From contig NZ_FOQE01000021.1 of NCBI RefSeq assembly GCF_900113675.1, forward strand, positions 1 to 39,221: a DNA stretch of 39,221 bases. Reading direction: 5' to 3'. This document shows, piece after piece, positions 1 to 9,107 of the stretch. How positions within the stretch are numbered: position 1 is the first letter of the stretch; every line of letters starts with the position of its first letter. The stretch comes from Pisciglobus halotolerans (GTDB lineage Bacteria > Bacillota > Bacilli > Lactobacillales > Carnobacteriaceae). The notes under the pieces are model-generated. The model was not told the origin of the DNA and searched no databases. It saw only the letters and a list, made by a program, of their open reading frames with translations. The translations under genes were made by a program, and so were the position numbers.

Positions 1-1099
1 TTACTGTTTTTTGAATATAAGGTCTTTCCGTTGAACCAGGTGCTTTTTCGCCTTTTTTCACTAAAACAATTTGAATAGCTTCTAGTCGTTTAGCTAGACC
101 AGACGTTCCAGCCTCTGCTCCATTCTTAGCCCAACCTAACCATCCGTAACTTTCTGCATGAACACGATAGTAAATATCATAATTTTTTGCGTTTTCACCA
201 GTTAATTGAATTTTGATGGCTTCCATCCTTTTTGCTTGGTTAGAAGTCCCGCTTAGTTTTCCATCACTGACCCAATCCATCCATCCGTAGCTTTGAACGT
301 GAGTAGAATACTTTACACCCAAGCCTTTGACATCAGATAAATTGATTTTAATAGCTTCCATTCGTTTCTTTTGTCCTTCAGTGCCAGAAAGAACACCATC
401 TTTAACTTCCGGCATCCAACCTTTGCTCTGTACGTGAGTCGAATAAAAAACAGAAGGAACTATAGTTTTTTCCTTTTTCGAAGAAAAAACTGTAGGTTCA
501 TCAATTTCCTCTGTTCCTTCCTTATTGATCCAACCAATAACCTGTCCATCGAGAGAAATAAGTACCCATGTGTCTTTGTTCGTTAAGACTTCTTTTTCAA
601 CATAGAGTAACTTATTTAAATAATCATCAGATTCTGAAACTTTTTCCGGCTTTTCAACACTACTTTTTTCAGAATAAATCGGAAGTTTACTGTCCTTGAT
701 TCGAATAGCATATTGAATCACTTTCTCCTCAATTACTTTAACTTCGCTTTCTTTTGCAGCATCAGACTCGCTATTGGAATCGGCTTCAATAGAATCTTGA
801 GAACTGCTTTCATTTGATTTTTCTTCGGTGTTTTCTTCAAGTTCCCCTTCTTCTTCGACTTCACTACCCTCAAGTGGGATTTCGGGTTCCTCTAGATCTG
901 TAGAATCAGAAGTTTTATTATGTATGATTTCACCTTGTGTTTCTTCTTGTTTAACATTTTCCTCAATTAAACTAGAAGAAGTTTGCGATTCCGAAGGAGC
1001 ATTTTGTCCTTCTGCATAAACTAACAAAGGCGAGAAATTTGATGAAAATAATAAAACTACAGTTAATATGGTTACCTTTTTTTGATTCTTCTGCTTCAT
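1..1099 (-). CDS. Secreted ChW-repeat / GW-like surface protein (3' end outside window)
   Basis: Open frame of 366 codons that runs off the left edge. It starts at ATG 1099 with AGGAGG at 1105-1110. Residues 1-29 form a signal peptide (lysine-rich start, hydrophobic TILTVVLLF, cleavage probably after VYA). A long Glu/Ser-rich linker follows (about 30-130), then an SH3-like or GW-like segment (about 130-195, ending DGQVIGWINKEG). The C-terminal part has three consecutive ChW (clostridial hydrophobic, W-G) repeats of the form S-x-GWxxxxxxGxxxGTxxxxKRxEAIxIxL. ChW and GW modules are known on exported Gram-positive proteins and are thought to bind cell-wall polymers or surface partners, so a wall-associated adhesin or accessory protein is inferred. 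It follows the polysaccharide genes on the same strand. The end of the protein is not visible, so a catalytic domain further on cannot be excluded. Confidence 0.85.
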   Translation of the reverse strand, partial: MKQKNQKKVTILTVVLLFSSNFSPLLVYAEGQNAPSESQTSSSLIEENVKQEETQGEIIHNKTSDSTDLEEPEIPLEGSEVEEEGELEENTEEKSNESSSQDSIEADSNSESDAAKESEVKVIEEKVIQYAIRIKDSKLPIYSEKSSVEKPEKVSESDDYLNKLLYVEKEVLTNKDTWVLISLDGQVIGWINKEGTEEIDEPTVFSSKKEKTIVPSVFYSTHVQSKGWMPEVKDGVLSGTEGQKKRMEAIKINLSDVKGLGVKYSTHVQSYGWMDWVSDGKLSGTSNQAKRMEAIKIQLTGENAKNYDIYYRVHAESYGWLGWAKNGAEAGTSGLAKRLEAIQIVLVKKGEKAPGSTERPYIQKTV

Positions 1100-1235
1100 T
1101 TTTTCCTCCTGTCTTTTTAACGAACAGAATTATCATATCATAAAAAGAAGAAAGGCTATTCATGGATTTTGTTTTGTTTAAAATCTGTTCTTTTTTTGTC
1201 ACAAAATAGCCATTAGCCCAACCTTTACTGAATAT

Positions 1236-2333
1236 TTATATTTTTTCATTTTTGACGACGCAGGCATAAACATCTTCCGTTTTCTCCACCATATTTTTTA
1301 GCGAATATTGAGTAGCCGCTAATTGGAATACTTTTTCACCTTTTTTATAAAGGATTCCCTGCTCCCATTCATTGTAAGCTTCTTCTAAAGCTAATCTTAT
1401 CTCATTTGAGTTGTTAGTTTCTACAAGCCAGCCGTAAGAGTCATTTGGTATAAGTTTTTTTATGTCTCCTACATTTGTTGAAATGAAAGGAACTTTTTGC
1501 CTTGCTGATTCTAATAATGTTAACGGAAAACCTTCGCTATAAGAAGTTAAAAGAGTCAAATCAGTTTCATCTAAAATGGATTCTATTTTTTCTTTTTTCA
1601 ATGGTCCCCAAAATTTAACACGTCCTTTCAGTGGATTTTTTATTACTAAACTTTTTAATTCTGTCAGTAGTTCTCCTCCTCCAATGATATTAAGTTCATA
1701 ACAAGTAAAGGATACCTTTTTCAAACTATCTAGTAATAATCGATGTCCCTTTATGGGATGAAGCCTTGCAATGATCGTTAAAGTAAATTTATCATTTTTA
1801 TGACTTTCCATGTGTTTAGAATAAGTAAAATCTATCCCATTATAAATGACATAAATTTTTTCAGAAGAAATTGATAGTTCTGATAGCTTTTTTTTCAAGC
1901 TTTCTGTAACGACGATAATACCATCTGTGTGGCTAAGACTCATGAGGTTGAGTTGTCCAAAAACTTTCCCTTTTAAACCTCTATCAAAAAAGTCTTTAGT
2001 TGGATCACTATGGACTGTAGTTATCCACTTTGGTGAAATGCTTTTATGAATAAGAAAAACGATGAAGTTTGCTCTTGCTCCATGAGTATGAATGATATCG
2101 TACTTTCCATTCTTAATTATTTTTTTTAATTTTTTTAATATTGATAAGTCGTATCTTCCAGCTTGTCGCAGAACAATAACTGGAATTCCTTTTTCTCTAG
2201 CCTCTTTTGCCATTTCTCCTTCCTCTAATGTTAAAAGTTCTACTTTTTGCGATGAGAAGTTATTCAGTAAAGAGAGAATATGACTTTTCCCTCCACCTTC
2301 TTCTAGTCCTGCATTGATGTGTAATATTTTCAC
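1236..2333 (-). CDS. GT4-family glycosyltransferase
   Basis: About 365 aa, GT-B fold. The N-terminal acceptor domain begins KILHINAGLEEGGGKSH. The C-terminal donor domain has YVIYNGIDF, TIIARLHPIKGH, and an E-x7-E type motif around TSYSEGFPLTLLESARQ, as in GT4 retaining transferases of capsule and EPS clusters. It should add one sugar to the lipid-linked repeat unit at the cytoplasmic face; donor and acceptor are unknown. I chose the GTG start at 2333 because AAGGAG sits 9 nt upstream (2343-2348). The longer ATG start at 2414 would lie inside the terminator hairpin at 2392-2430 and adds residues outside the family. The gene is last in the locus, downstream of that terminator, with no room for a full promoter in between, so it probably depends on read-through. 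Confidence 0.87.
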   Translation of the reverse strand: MKILHINAGLEEGGGKSHILSLLNNFSSQKVELLTLEEGEMAKEAREKGIPVIVLRQAGRYDLSILKKLKKIIKNGKYDIIHTHGARANFIVFLIHKSISPKWITTVHSDPTKDFFDRGLKGKVFGQLNLMSLSHTDGIIVVTESLKKKLSELSISSEKIYVIYNGIDFTYSKHMESHKNDKFTLTIIARLHPIKGHRLLLDSLKKVSFTCYELNIIGGGELLTELKSLVIKNPLKGRVKFWGPLKKEKIESILDETDLTLLTSYSEGFPLTLLESARQKVPFISTNVGDIKKLIPNDSYGWLVETNNSNEIRLALEEAYNEWEQGILYKKGEKVFQLAATQYSLKNMVEKTEDVYACVVKNEKI

Positions 2334-2391
2334 TGCTATTTTCTCCTTAACTGTATGAAGTATGAAGTTTCCTTCTAATTTTTTTATGTAT

Positions 2392-2430
2392 AAAAAAAGA
2401 CTTGTTTTCTTCATGATAAAACAAGTCTTT
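2392..2430 (-). terminator. Intrinsic terminator after the flippase gene
   Basis: Perfect 13-bp inverted repeat (AAAGACTTGTTTT at 2396-2408, AAAACAAGTCTTT at 2418-2430) with a 9-nt loop. Read on the minus strand it is followed by a run of U from the A-tract at 2392-2398. It lies 9 bp after the stop of the flippase gene and ahead of the last glycosyltransferase gene. Confidence 0.88.
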
Positions 2431-2438
2431 CTTCTCTT

Positions 2439-3866
2439 TTAAGAATTGCTGATAAACTCTTTAGCTAATTTCGCTTGTCCCGTAACAAAAATTCCTACGA
2501 TGAAAACAATTAAGAAAGTCATTCCTTTAATGACAAGATTGCTAAAGATAGAAAATGGCAACGTTGGCATAAGGGTAAAGACAATCAGCTGTAATCCTCC
2601 CATTAGCATAGGTTTAACTAATGATTTGAAGAATTCCGTATAAGTAGATTCAAATAGTGTATACATCAAAAGATAATTATTGATCAAGAAATTAATGCTA
2701 AATGAAATTAAAATCATTAAAGCCACGTATTCAATTTTCCCTAGGTAAATACCAAAGAAAATACTAGAAATATTTAATACCGCTGAAATAATTCCAGACC
2801 GAAGCAACAAATCTGTTCTATTAGCTGATTGAAAAATAGCTCCAGTACTACTAGATATCATTTGAACCCATACAGAAATAGCAAGTATCTTAAAAGTCAA
2901 GATGCTGTTTCCCCATTGGCTACCAAATAAGAATAAAATAACTTCAGAAGATGAAAAGTATAGAAAGACAGAAAGTGGAACACCTAATGTTCCTAATACT
3001 TGTGTGATCTTTAAGTAAACTTGTTTGATTTTTTCTCTTTCCGACTCGTATTCAGACATAATGGGTTGGATAACAGGTGTAATAACATTTGTTAGTATTT
3101 GGTTTGGATAAAGTGAAACTTGATAAGCTTTATCGTAGTAAGCTACTGCACTAGATGACATATAGCGACCAATAAGAATTTTGTCGAGATTTCTTGAGAA
3201 GTAATTGATAAAGTTAAAAGCAAATTGGTTTTTAGAAAAAAGATAGATCTTCTTTAGAGAACTCATTTTTGTTTTATATTGCCACTTCAAATGAGATTGT
3301 AAATAAAATGCTATAAACATGACAAAAGCTTTTGCAATGTTTCCATAAATCAATGCATAATAACTAAAACCAGCATAAGCTAAAAGAATTGAAATAATTC
3401 CAGACAAAAGATTAGCGGCAATTGTTATCATATTAACATTAAAGAATCTCTTTTCTCTAAGAAGCATTGACTGTGGAACAACCAAAAGAGCGTATAACAT
3501 AACACAAAAACCTAGAATAACTGAGATAGGTTTATAAACTTCATTTCCATAGAAAATACTAATGGGATATCCTAAAAACATAAAAATGATCCCTAGGAAA
3601 ATAGCTAAGTAAAGAGAAAAAGCAAAAATATTCTTAATGTCTTTTTCATCTAAATTCTTATTTTGAATAATCGCTGGTCCTATACCGAAATCAGCTAGCA
3701 TTTGAAAGAATATTAGAAAAACATTAATAACGGCAACAATTCCATAGTCATCTGGCGAGAGGAGCCGAGAAAGAATAGCATTTACAATAAGTTGAATAAC
3801 GACATTCGAGTACTTTCCCAAAGCACTATAAAAAATGCCTTTTTTAAATTCATTTATTATTCCCAT
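2439..3866 (-). CDS. Wzx-type polysaccharide flippase
   Basis: 475 aa, almost wholly hydrophobic, with about 12-14 predicted membrane segments. The N-terminus has the family pattern (KGIFYSALGKYSNVVIQLIVNAILSR, then LSPDDYGIVAVINVF and FADFG-like MLADFGIGPAIIQ). This matches the MOP-superfamily polysaccharide transporters that move undecaprenyl-PP-linked repeat units across the membrane. Length is normal for the family. Its start overlaps the end of the upstream GT2 gene by 17 nt, which suggests translational coupling; the Shine-Dalgarno is weak. A strong terminator follows. Substrate cannot be read from sequence. Confidence 0.92.
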   Translation of the reverse strand: MGIINEFKKGIFYSALGKYSNVVIQLIVNAILSRLLSPDDYGIVAVINVFLIFFQMLADFGIGPAIIQNKNLDEKDIKNIFAFSLYLAIFLGIIFMFLGYPISIFYGNEVYKPISVILGFCVMLYALLVVPQSMLLREKRFFNVNMITIAANLLSGIISILLAYAGFSYYALIYGNIAKAFVMFIAFYLQSHLKWQYKTKMSSLKKIYLFSKNQFAFNFINYFSRNLDKILIGRYMSSSAVAYYDKAYQVSLYPNQILTNVITPVIQPIMSEYESEREKIKQVYLKITQVLGTLGVPLSVFLYFSSSEVILFLFGSQWGNSILTFKILAISVWVQMISSSTGAIFQSANRTDLLLRSGIISAVLNISSIFFGIYLGKIEYVALMILISFSINFLINNYLLMYTLFESTYTEFFKSLVKPMLMGGLQLIVFTLMPTLPFSIFSNLVIKGMTFLIVFIVGIFVTGQAKLAKEFISNS

Positions 3867-4767
3867 ATCTGTTATCCCACTCTCTATTGATTGTTTCTTT
3901 TATCCTCTTGATAGATGAAAATTTTACTTTAACAGCAATCCACATGCTATCTACTAGATACGTTCTAAAAATTTTGCTGTCATTACCAAAACTTAGAGCC
4001 GATGATTGATCTTCTTTATGATAAATTTCCGCATTATCTGTATAGATCATCTTCAAATCTAATTTTTCCATTATGATAGCTAAAATATTTTCTTCATAAT
4101 ACAAAAAAGTTTTAGGATAAAAACCTTCCATTTGGTTTAAGTAATTGTCTGTGAGAAAAATAGCTGAACCATGGAGAATATATTTTCCTTCTTTTTTTTC
4201 ATCTTCATCTTCATCTTCTACTGCAACGCTCTTTTCTTGATTGTTAAGGATACTTTTGTTAAAAGCTGTTTTCAAAAAAGTATAAAACTTAAGTATATCC
4301 CACTTTTCCAAAGTAAAATAAATAGCATCTTTTAGTACTCTTTTCGTAGTAATAGGCGTATATACTGGATTTTGATTTTTTCCATCTGATCCGATAATTT
4401 TCGTTCCTATAGCACCAATATTTTTATCGAAAGGTGTTTTCAAAAAATAATCTATATAATCTTCTTCGTAAAAAATAACGTCATTATTAACAATCAACAC
4501 GTTGAAAATACCTAACTTTTCTTTACAAAAACGTATCCCTGCGTTGTTTCCTTTTGCATATCCTAAGTTCGTTTCTGTTTTTAAAACATGTATCTTTTTT
4601 TCTTTTTTATAAAGCTCGCTTAGAACTTTAAAGGATTCATTCTTCGAGTAATTATCCACAATTACAATTTCAAAATTTTGATTTGTCTGCTTTTTTAGAG
4701 AGTCAACACATTCAATCGTATCACTGTAATTGAGATAGTTCAGAATGACGATTCCAATTTTTTTCAC
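3850..4767 (-). CDS. GT2-family glycosyltransferase (rhamnosyltransferase-like)
   Basis: About 305 aa, inverting GT-A fold. It begins KKIGIVILNYLNYSDTIECVDSL with the nucleotide-binding IVIVDNYSKN and later NVLIVNNDV; a domain of this shape is typical of GT2 enzymes annotated as rhamnosyl- or glucosyltransferases in capsule clusters. The start is ambiguous: ATG 4776 sits only one nt after AAAAGGAG, whereas GTG 4767 has a 10-nt spacing and restores the usual family N-terminus, so I prefer GTG 4767. A short acidic run (VEDEDEDEKKEG, about residues 183-194) interrupts the domain and is encoded by a GATGAA-like microrepeat next to an A8 run, a plausible slippage site. It overlaps the flippase start by 17 nt. 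Confidence 0.87.
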   Translation of the reverse strand: MKKIGIVILNYLNYSDTIECVDSLKKQTNQNFEIVIVDNYSKNESFKVLSELYKKEKKIHVLKTETNLGYAKGNNAGIRFCKEKLGIFNVLIVNNDVIFYEEDYIDYFLKTPFDKNIGAIGTKIIGSDGKNQNPVYTPITTKRVLKDAIYFTLEKWDILKFYTFLKTAFNKSILNNQEKSVAVEDEDEDEKKEGKYILHGSAIFLTDNYLNQMEGFYPKTFLYYEENILAIIMEKLDLKMIYTDNAEIYHKEDQSSALSFGNDSKIFRTYLVDSMWIAVKVKFSSIKRIKETINREWDNRYGNNK

Positions 4768-4812
4768 CTGATTCATTCTCCTTTTATAGCCACCTAACTA
4801 CTTTTGAGTTCT

Positions 4813-5745
4813 TCATTTTTCTTTCAAAAGATAAAAAATCATCTTCCATGTGTAAGGTCTCATTTTTGTTTTGAAAGATAATTGATCAAATCGCTTTTTT
4901 ATCTCTTGATATCTCTGCTGTTTACTTAAAGAGTGGTCAGAAGCAATTCCTAAAAGAATATAATTTAAGATAAAACTTTCATAACCTAATTGGCTAAACT
5001 CATCTTTGTAACGAGTCATCCATTCCTCTGTAAAACGCCATCGATTGATATAGCCTACTCTATCTTTTTTTGGCACATCAGAATGATAAATAATTTCCGG
5101 CTCTTCTACTTGAATAATTTTTAATGAATGTTCTTTATCGAGTTTTAATAGCCAATCCCAATCTTGATGTTTTATTAACCCTTTAGTAAAAGGTGTTTCT
5201 AATAAAATATGTTTTGGTACAACAACAGTTGAAGTTTGGATAAAACCAATATTTCGTAAGCCTTTAGTTTCGAATAAGTAATCAATTATCCTTTTCTTTT
5301 TACTTTTTCTATAGTCAACATTGGGCAATTTATCATAAACAGGTTGGCTTTTTTCTTTATATCTCTTTAAAGATGTAAAGCACAAAAAGTCATCTTGACT
5401 TGATAACTTATCATTCGCAATTAAATCCATTTGAGCTGTAATTTTATTAGCGAACCATTCATCGTCATCGTCTAGTAAGGCAATATATTCTCCTTTAGCT
5501 GCTCTTGCTCCAATATTCCGTGCTTCGCTTCCACCTACTTTTTCTTTCGTCTCAATGTAGGTGATGGGTATTCTTTCTTCTTTTATTTCTCTTATCAATT
5601 TTTCTGATGCTGGTGACTCTCCGTCTACTACTACAATAATTTCTAAGTGTTGATAATTTTGAGCATAAACACTTTCTATAGCTCTTTTTAAAAAAAAAGT
5701 TCTATCAAATGTAGGTATGACGACACTAACAAGTGGAGTTTTCAT
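4813..5745 (-). CDS. GT2-family glycosyltransferase
   Basis: 310 aa. A GT-A domain starts at residue 1 (TPLVSVVIPTFDRTFFLKRAIESVYAQ), with the donor-binding IIVVVDGES, the SEARNIGARAAKGEYIALLDDDD motif that carries the metal-binding DxD (LDDDDEW), and a downstream HQDWDWLLKL segment that fits the ED-type catalytic region. It should act in the cytoplasm on the growing lipid-linked saccharide. AAGGAG lies just upstream of the ATG. Gaps of 36 and 44 bp to its neighbours support a single operon. Confidence 0.9.
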   Translation of the reverse strand: MKTPLVSVVIPTFDRTFFLKRAIESVYAQNYQHLEIIVVVDGESPASEKLIREIKEERIPITYIETKEKVGGSEARNIGARAAKGEYIALLDDDDEWFANKITAQMDLIANDKLSSQDDFLCFTSLKRYKEKSQPVYDKLPNVDYRKSKKKRIIDYLFETKGLRNIGFIQTSTVVVPKHILLETPFTKGLIKHQDWDWLLKLDKEHSLKIIQVEEPEIIYHSDVPKKDRVGYINRWRFTEEWMTRYKDEFSQLGYESFILNYILLGIASDHSLSKQQRYQEIKKRFDQLSFKTKMRPYTWKMIFYLLKEK

Positions 5746-5789
5746 TTTCCCTCTCCTTACATGGCAACAAAACTAGTGATGCTTTATTT

Positions 5790-6854
5790 TTAAATTCCAA
5801 AAATAGTATCATATGGAATATATTGATTATATGTTCCTGAAATAATAAAAATTAAGACAAAAATAACTAGAACAAAACCAAAGTACATAAACAGATTGAT
5901 GACTTTATTTTTAAAAATATTCAATATAAAGTAAGGTACAATAAGTATTTCAGTAGTAGCAAACAACGTACTAATTCGTCCTCCAACAGTTCCCAAATTT
6001 CCTGCAGCTACTAAAGCTAAAGAAGCAAGCAAATAAGTTTTTAAAATCACTTCAAACTGTTCTTTCTTTTTTAAAGACTCTGGTCGATAACAAATGAACG
6101 AACCAAAGAAAATGCCTAATTGCATCCATAAAATTGGGTTTTTGATCCATTCTCCATTTGTATAGGCTGGGTTTGTAAAGTAAGCAATATACCTCCCGGG
6201 AATAGCCCATGAGTAAAGTTGTGGTATTTGAACAATAACGCCAACTATGAGAGCTATAATCAAAAGAACAAAAATTACTTGGAAATGAATATCTTTTATC
6301 ATCTTATTGAATAAATAAGCAAGAACAAAAAACCAAGCTGTAATGTGAAAAAGAGAAGCTATAAAGACAACCATTAGAAAATGAATTGGCTTTCGTTTGA
6401 CAATATAAGGAATAGCATATAATAAGATAATGCAAGCTAAAGCAGATCGTATTTGGCCCATATCTCTAACTAAAAAGAAACGTGCATAATAATAAGTGAG
6501 AAAGGTAGTAGGAAATGGGGTGTATTTGTATAAAAAGATTTCTAACAGCCCCACACTACATATAGCAAAGAAAAAGATAAAAGTATAAAAATTTAAACCA
6601 AGAGAAGAAAAAAGATGATTTATAAAAAGATACCCTTTTTCTGCATCAATATCATTACCTAAAATTGCCCTTAAACTTGCTGCTTTTTCGTAAAAGTTTT
6701 GATAAGAGGTGAAATCAAAACCTGTATAATATCTAAAGCCAGCAAAAAGCATCATTAAGCCACTTGCTAAAAAGGAAATATTCTTTTTTCTGAATAAAAT
6801 TTCAGATAAAGCTAATACTATTAAAATGCTTAAAATACTCCAGTACAAAATCAT
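5790..6854 (-). CDS. EpsG-like polysaccharide polymerase
   Basis: 354 aa integral membrane protein with about 10 hydrophobic segments. An early FRYYTGFDFTSYQNFYEKA motif (about residues 41-59), together with SLFHITAWFF and RIST in the second half, is characteristic of the EpsG family of Gram-positive EPS/capsule polymerases (Wzy role: joining repeat units outside the membrane). The ribosome binding site GGAG is 7 nt from the ATG. The locus also encodes a second Wzy-like protein at 11668-12870, so one of the two may be a ligase or act on another polymer. Confidence 0.85.
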   Translation of the reverse strand: MILYWSILSILIVLALSEILFRKKNISFLASGLMMLFAGFRYYTGFDFTSYQNFYEKAASLRAILGNDIDAEKGYLFINHLFSSLGLNFYTFIFFFAICSVGLLEIFLYKYTPFPTTFLTYYYARFFLVRDMGQIRSALACIILLYAIPYIVKRKPIHFLMVVFIASLFHITAWFFVLAYLFNKMIKDIHFQVIFVLLIIALIVGVIVQIPQLYSWAIPGRYIAYFTNPAYTNGEWIKNPILWMQLGIFFGSFICYRPESLKKKEQFEVILKTYLLASLALVAAGNLGTVGGRISTLFATTEILIVPYFILNIFKNKVINLFMYFGFVLVIFVLIFIISGTYNQYIPYDTIFGI

Positions 6855-6873
6855 CTCTTATCTCCTTTCATGT

Positions 6874-7986
6874 TTAGAATAGAATGATTTTCACTTCGGC
6901 TTTGTAGCTTTCTAATAGTGTTCGCTGCCGAGCATACCATTTTTTAGTCGTGCGACTTTTTTCACATAAAATCACAACTTCATTAGGTTCAACATCTAAG
7001 TCTATTTCATTTACATCTGTTGCTAATGCTATGAATTCTTTTGTTAATTCTTTGATACTGCTACTATCTTCAGTTATTTTTGTTGGAGTGTTTAGTTCAT
7101 TTTGGATATCTTTCTCTATTGGGTGTTCTGATAAAATAACTTTTACCGGTTTTTTGGGATATCTTATTGCATGAACCAAACTCTCTCTTTTATCATTTGA
7201 TTCTGAATTCAAATCAAGAGAATTCAAGTTTAAGAAAGTATCACTTGGCTTTTGAGTATAACTGAAAGCGTCCGTTATTTCTTTTGCTGTCAATGTTTTT
7301 ATCAAGGCTACAATTATTCCTAATACAAAAGTAGCAATTAGACCAGCAATAGCCAAAGCAATGATTGTCGCGATAGAAGTATTGCCATTGCTTTCATGTG
7401 TGCTTTCAGCTGCTCCATTTAGTTGTTCAGAAGTTGTCACTTTCGGTACACTTACCATGTAAATACTTTTATTATTACCAAAGAAAGAAATATCCCCATT
7501 TTCGATTCCTTCATAATAAGCTTGAGCAATTTCCATATTTTTCTTGTCATTCCCAGTTCCAATTGTTAATGTGAGGACATATGTACTGTGGTCCAGACTC
7601 ATATTTACGACATAAATAGGATTAGGCTCTATCTTAAAACCAATCTTTTCTTCGATATACTTCAAAGAGGAAGGTGAAATGAGAATTTGTTTCATCAAGT
7701 TGTAGTTCGTAAATTGTTCCGCTGAATTGTTTTCAATATAAAATTCAAAGGCAACTTGTTTCTCCTCTAATTTTTTTATTTCTTCTGTAGTTAGTGGATT
7801 TTTAGGGAGATTGCTACTATCCTCTACTGATTCACTGTCTGCTTTTTCAACTTTCGAATCAGTATATAAGGTATAACCTATTCCTAAACCATATAAAACA
7901 AAACTGATTATCATCGTAAAGATAATCGTTCTTTTATTATCTTTAAAAAAAACCCAAATATCTTTGAATGTGGGTAAGTTATTCAT
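6874..7986 (-). CDS. Wzz/CpsC-like chain-length protein without kinase domain
   Basis: 370 aa. Two membrane segments are visible, about residues 18-38 (TIIFTMIISFVLYGLGIGYTL) and about 207-230 (IATIIALAIAGLIATFVLGI), enclosing an extracytoplasmic loop with the spacing of Wzz-type co-polymerases. A cytoplasmic tail of about 140 residues follows; it has no Walker A or tyrosine cluster, so it is not a fused BY-kinase, and no separate kinase or phosphatase gene is in the window. It ends WYARQRTLLESYKAEVKIILF. It probably tunes polymer length with the Wzy protein next to it. Family assignment rests on topology and position more than on a signature motif. Confidence 0.72.
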   Translation of the reverse strand: MNNLPTFKDIWVFFKDNKRTIIFTMIISFVLYGLGIGYTLYTDSKVEKADSESVEDSSNLPKNPLTTEEIKKLEEKQVAFEFYIENNSAEQFTNYNLMKQILISPSSLKYIEEKIGFKIEPNPIYVVNMSLDHSTYVLTLTIGTGNDKKNMEIAQAYYEGIENGDISFFGNNKSIYMVSVPKVTTSEQLNGAAESTHESNGNTSIATIIALAIAGLIATFVLGIIVALIKTLTAKEITDAFSYTQKPSDTFLNLNSLDLNSESNDKRESLVHAIRYPKKPVKVILSEHPIEKDIQNELNTPTKITEDSSSIKELTKEFIALATDVNEIDLDVEPNEVVILCEKSRTTKKWYARQRTLLESYKAEVKIILF

Positions 7987-7999
7987 CTTATTTCCCCCG

Positions 8000-9091
8000 T
8001 TATTTTTCGTAGATTTTTTCTAATTGTTCAGCTGTTTTTTTCATATCATATTGAGATAAAGAAGGTAACGGTTCATTTGTATAGGGCTCTTCAAGTACTT
8101 TAGCTGCCCATTCTTCAGAAGATTGATTTAGAGACAAAAATTGAACATTTTTAGATAATTTTGTTTCTTTTGATACTTCATCAGAAAGAACTAGCTTAAG
8201 TTTAGCCGCTTGCGCCTCAACAGCTGAGATAGGCAACCCTTCATACAAAGAAGGCATTAAAAAAACATCCATAGCTTTTAAAAGTTCAGGGATATCATCT
8301 CGTGACCCTAAGAATTGAACGTGATTTTCCATCTTTTTTTCTTTAACAATTTGTTTGATTTCTTTTAACAAAGAGCCTTCCCCAATCAGTAGTAATGTTG
8401 CATTTGGTTGTTTTTTTAATACTGATTGAAAAATATCAATCAAAAAGCGATGATTCTTTTGCTCTTCAAATCGACCAATGTTACCAATCACAACATTATC
8501 TTCTCCTATATTGAGTTTTTTCCTGATATCCTTTTTACTTTCTGTTACATTTTGGTATTTTTCTAAATCTATACCATTGGGAACAAAAATAAATGGTTGC
8601 TCATTTCCATATAATGCAATTCCTGCTTCATTAGAGCAAGCCAAATAATCAGTTGCATTCTCTTTCATTAATTTGTCAAACACTTTTCTAATACCTTTGT
8701 ATACAAGATGATTTCCTTTACCGTCAGAAGTTGCATGACTATGCACGATTCTTTTTTTAATGCCTGCCTGATTTGCTAACCATAAATTCAGTCCGCCTCC
8801 AAAGAAAACTTCGCTATGAACGATATCAAAGTGCTTCTCTTTTAACAAATCGTTTACTGCTTTGATATATCCGATAATATTCTTTTTAGGATTTGGAACA
8901 CTATAGATTTTTCCTCCAAGATGATGAATCTCTTGGTTATATGTCTTAACATCTTTAAAATCGTTATAAATTAAAAAATCAAATTGAAACTTAGAACGGT
9001 CAATGTTGCGATAAGCATTCATCATAAATGTTTCTGCTCCGCCTTTCCCCATTCTTCCTTGAAAATGTAAAATTCTTTTTGGATGACTCAT
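8000..9091 (-). CDS. GT4-family glycosyltransferase (EpsF-like)
   Basis: 363 aa, GT-B fold. N-terminal GRMGKGGAETFMMNAYRN (glycine-rich acceptor loop), middle HSHATSDGKG, then FVPNGIDLEKY, GNIGRFEEQKNHRFLIDIF and the donor motif MPSLYEGLPISAVEAQAA, typical of EpsF-like retaining transferases. AGGAG is placed 8 nt before the ATG. It is separated from its neighbours by 13 and 16 bp. Sugar specificity is unknown. Confidence 0.92.
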   Translation of the reverse strand: MSHPKRILHFQGRMGKGGAETFMMNAYRNIDRSKFQFDFLIYNDFKDVKTYNQEIHHLGGKIYSVPNPKKNIIGYIKAVNDLLKEKHFDIVHSEVFFGGGLNLWLANQAGIKKRIVHSHATSDGKGNHLVYKGIRKVFDKLMKENATDYLACSNEAGIALYGNEQPFIFVPNGIDLEKYQNVTESKKDIRKKLNIGEDNVVIGNIGRFEEQKNHRFLIDIFQSVLKKQPNATLLLIGEGSLLKEIKQIVKEKKMENHVQFLGSRDDIPELLKAMDVFLMPSLYEGLPISAVEAQAAKLKLVLSDEVSKETKLSKNVQFLSLNQSSEEWAAKVLEEPYTNEPLPSLSQYDMKKTAEQLEKIYEK

Positions 9092-9107
9092 TTAAACATC
9101 TCCTGCT

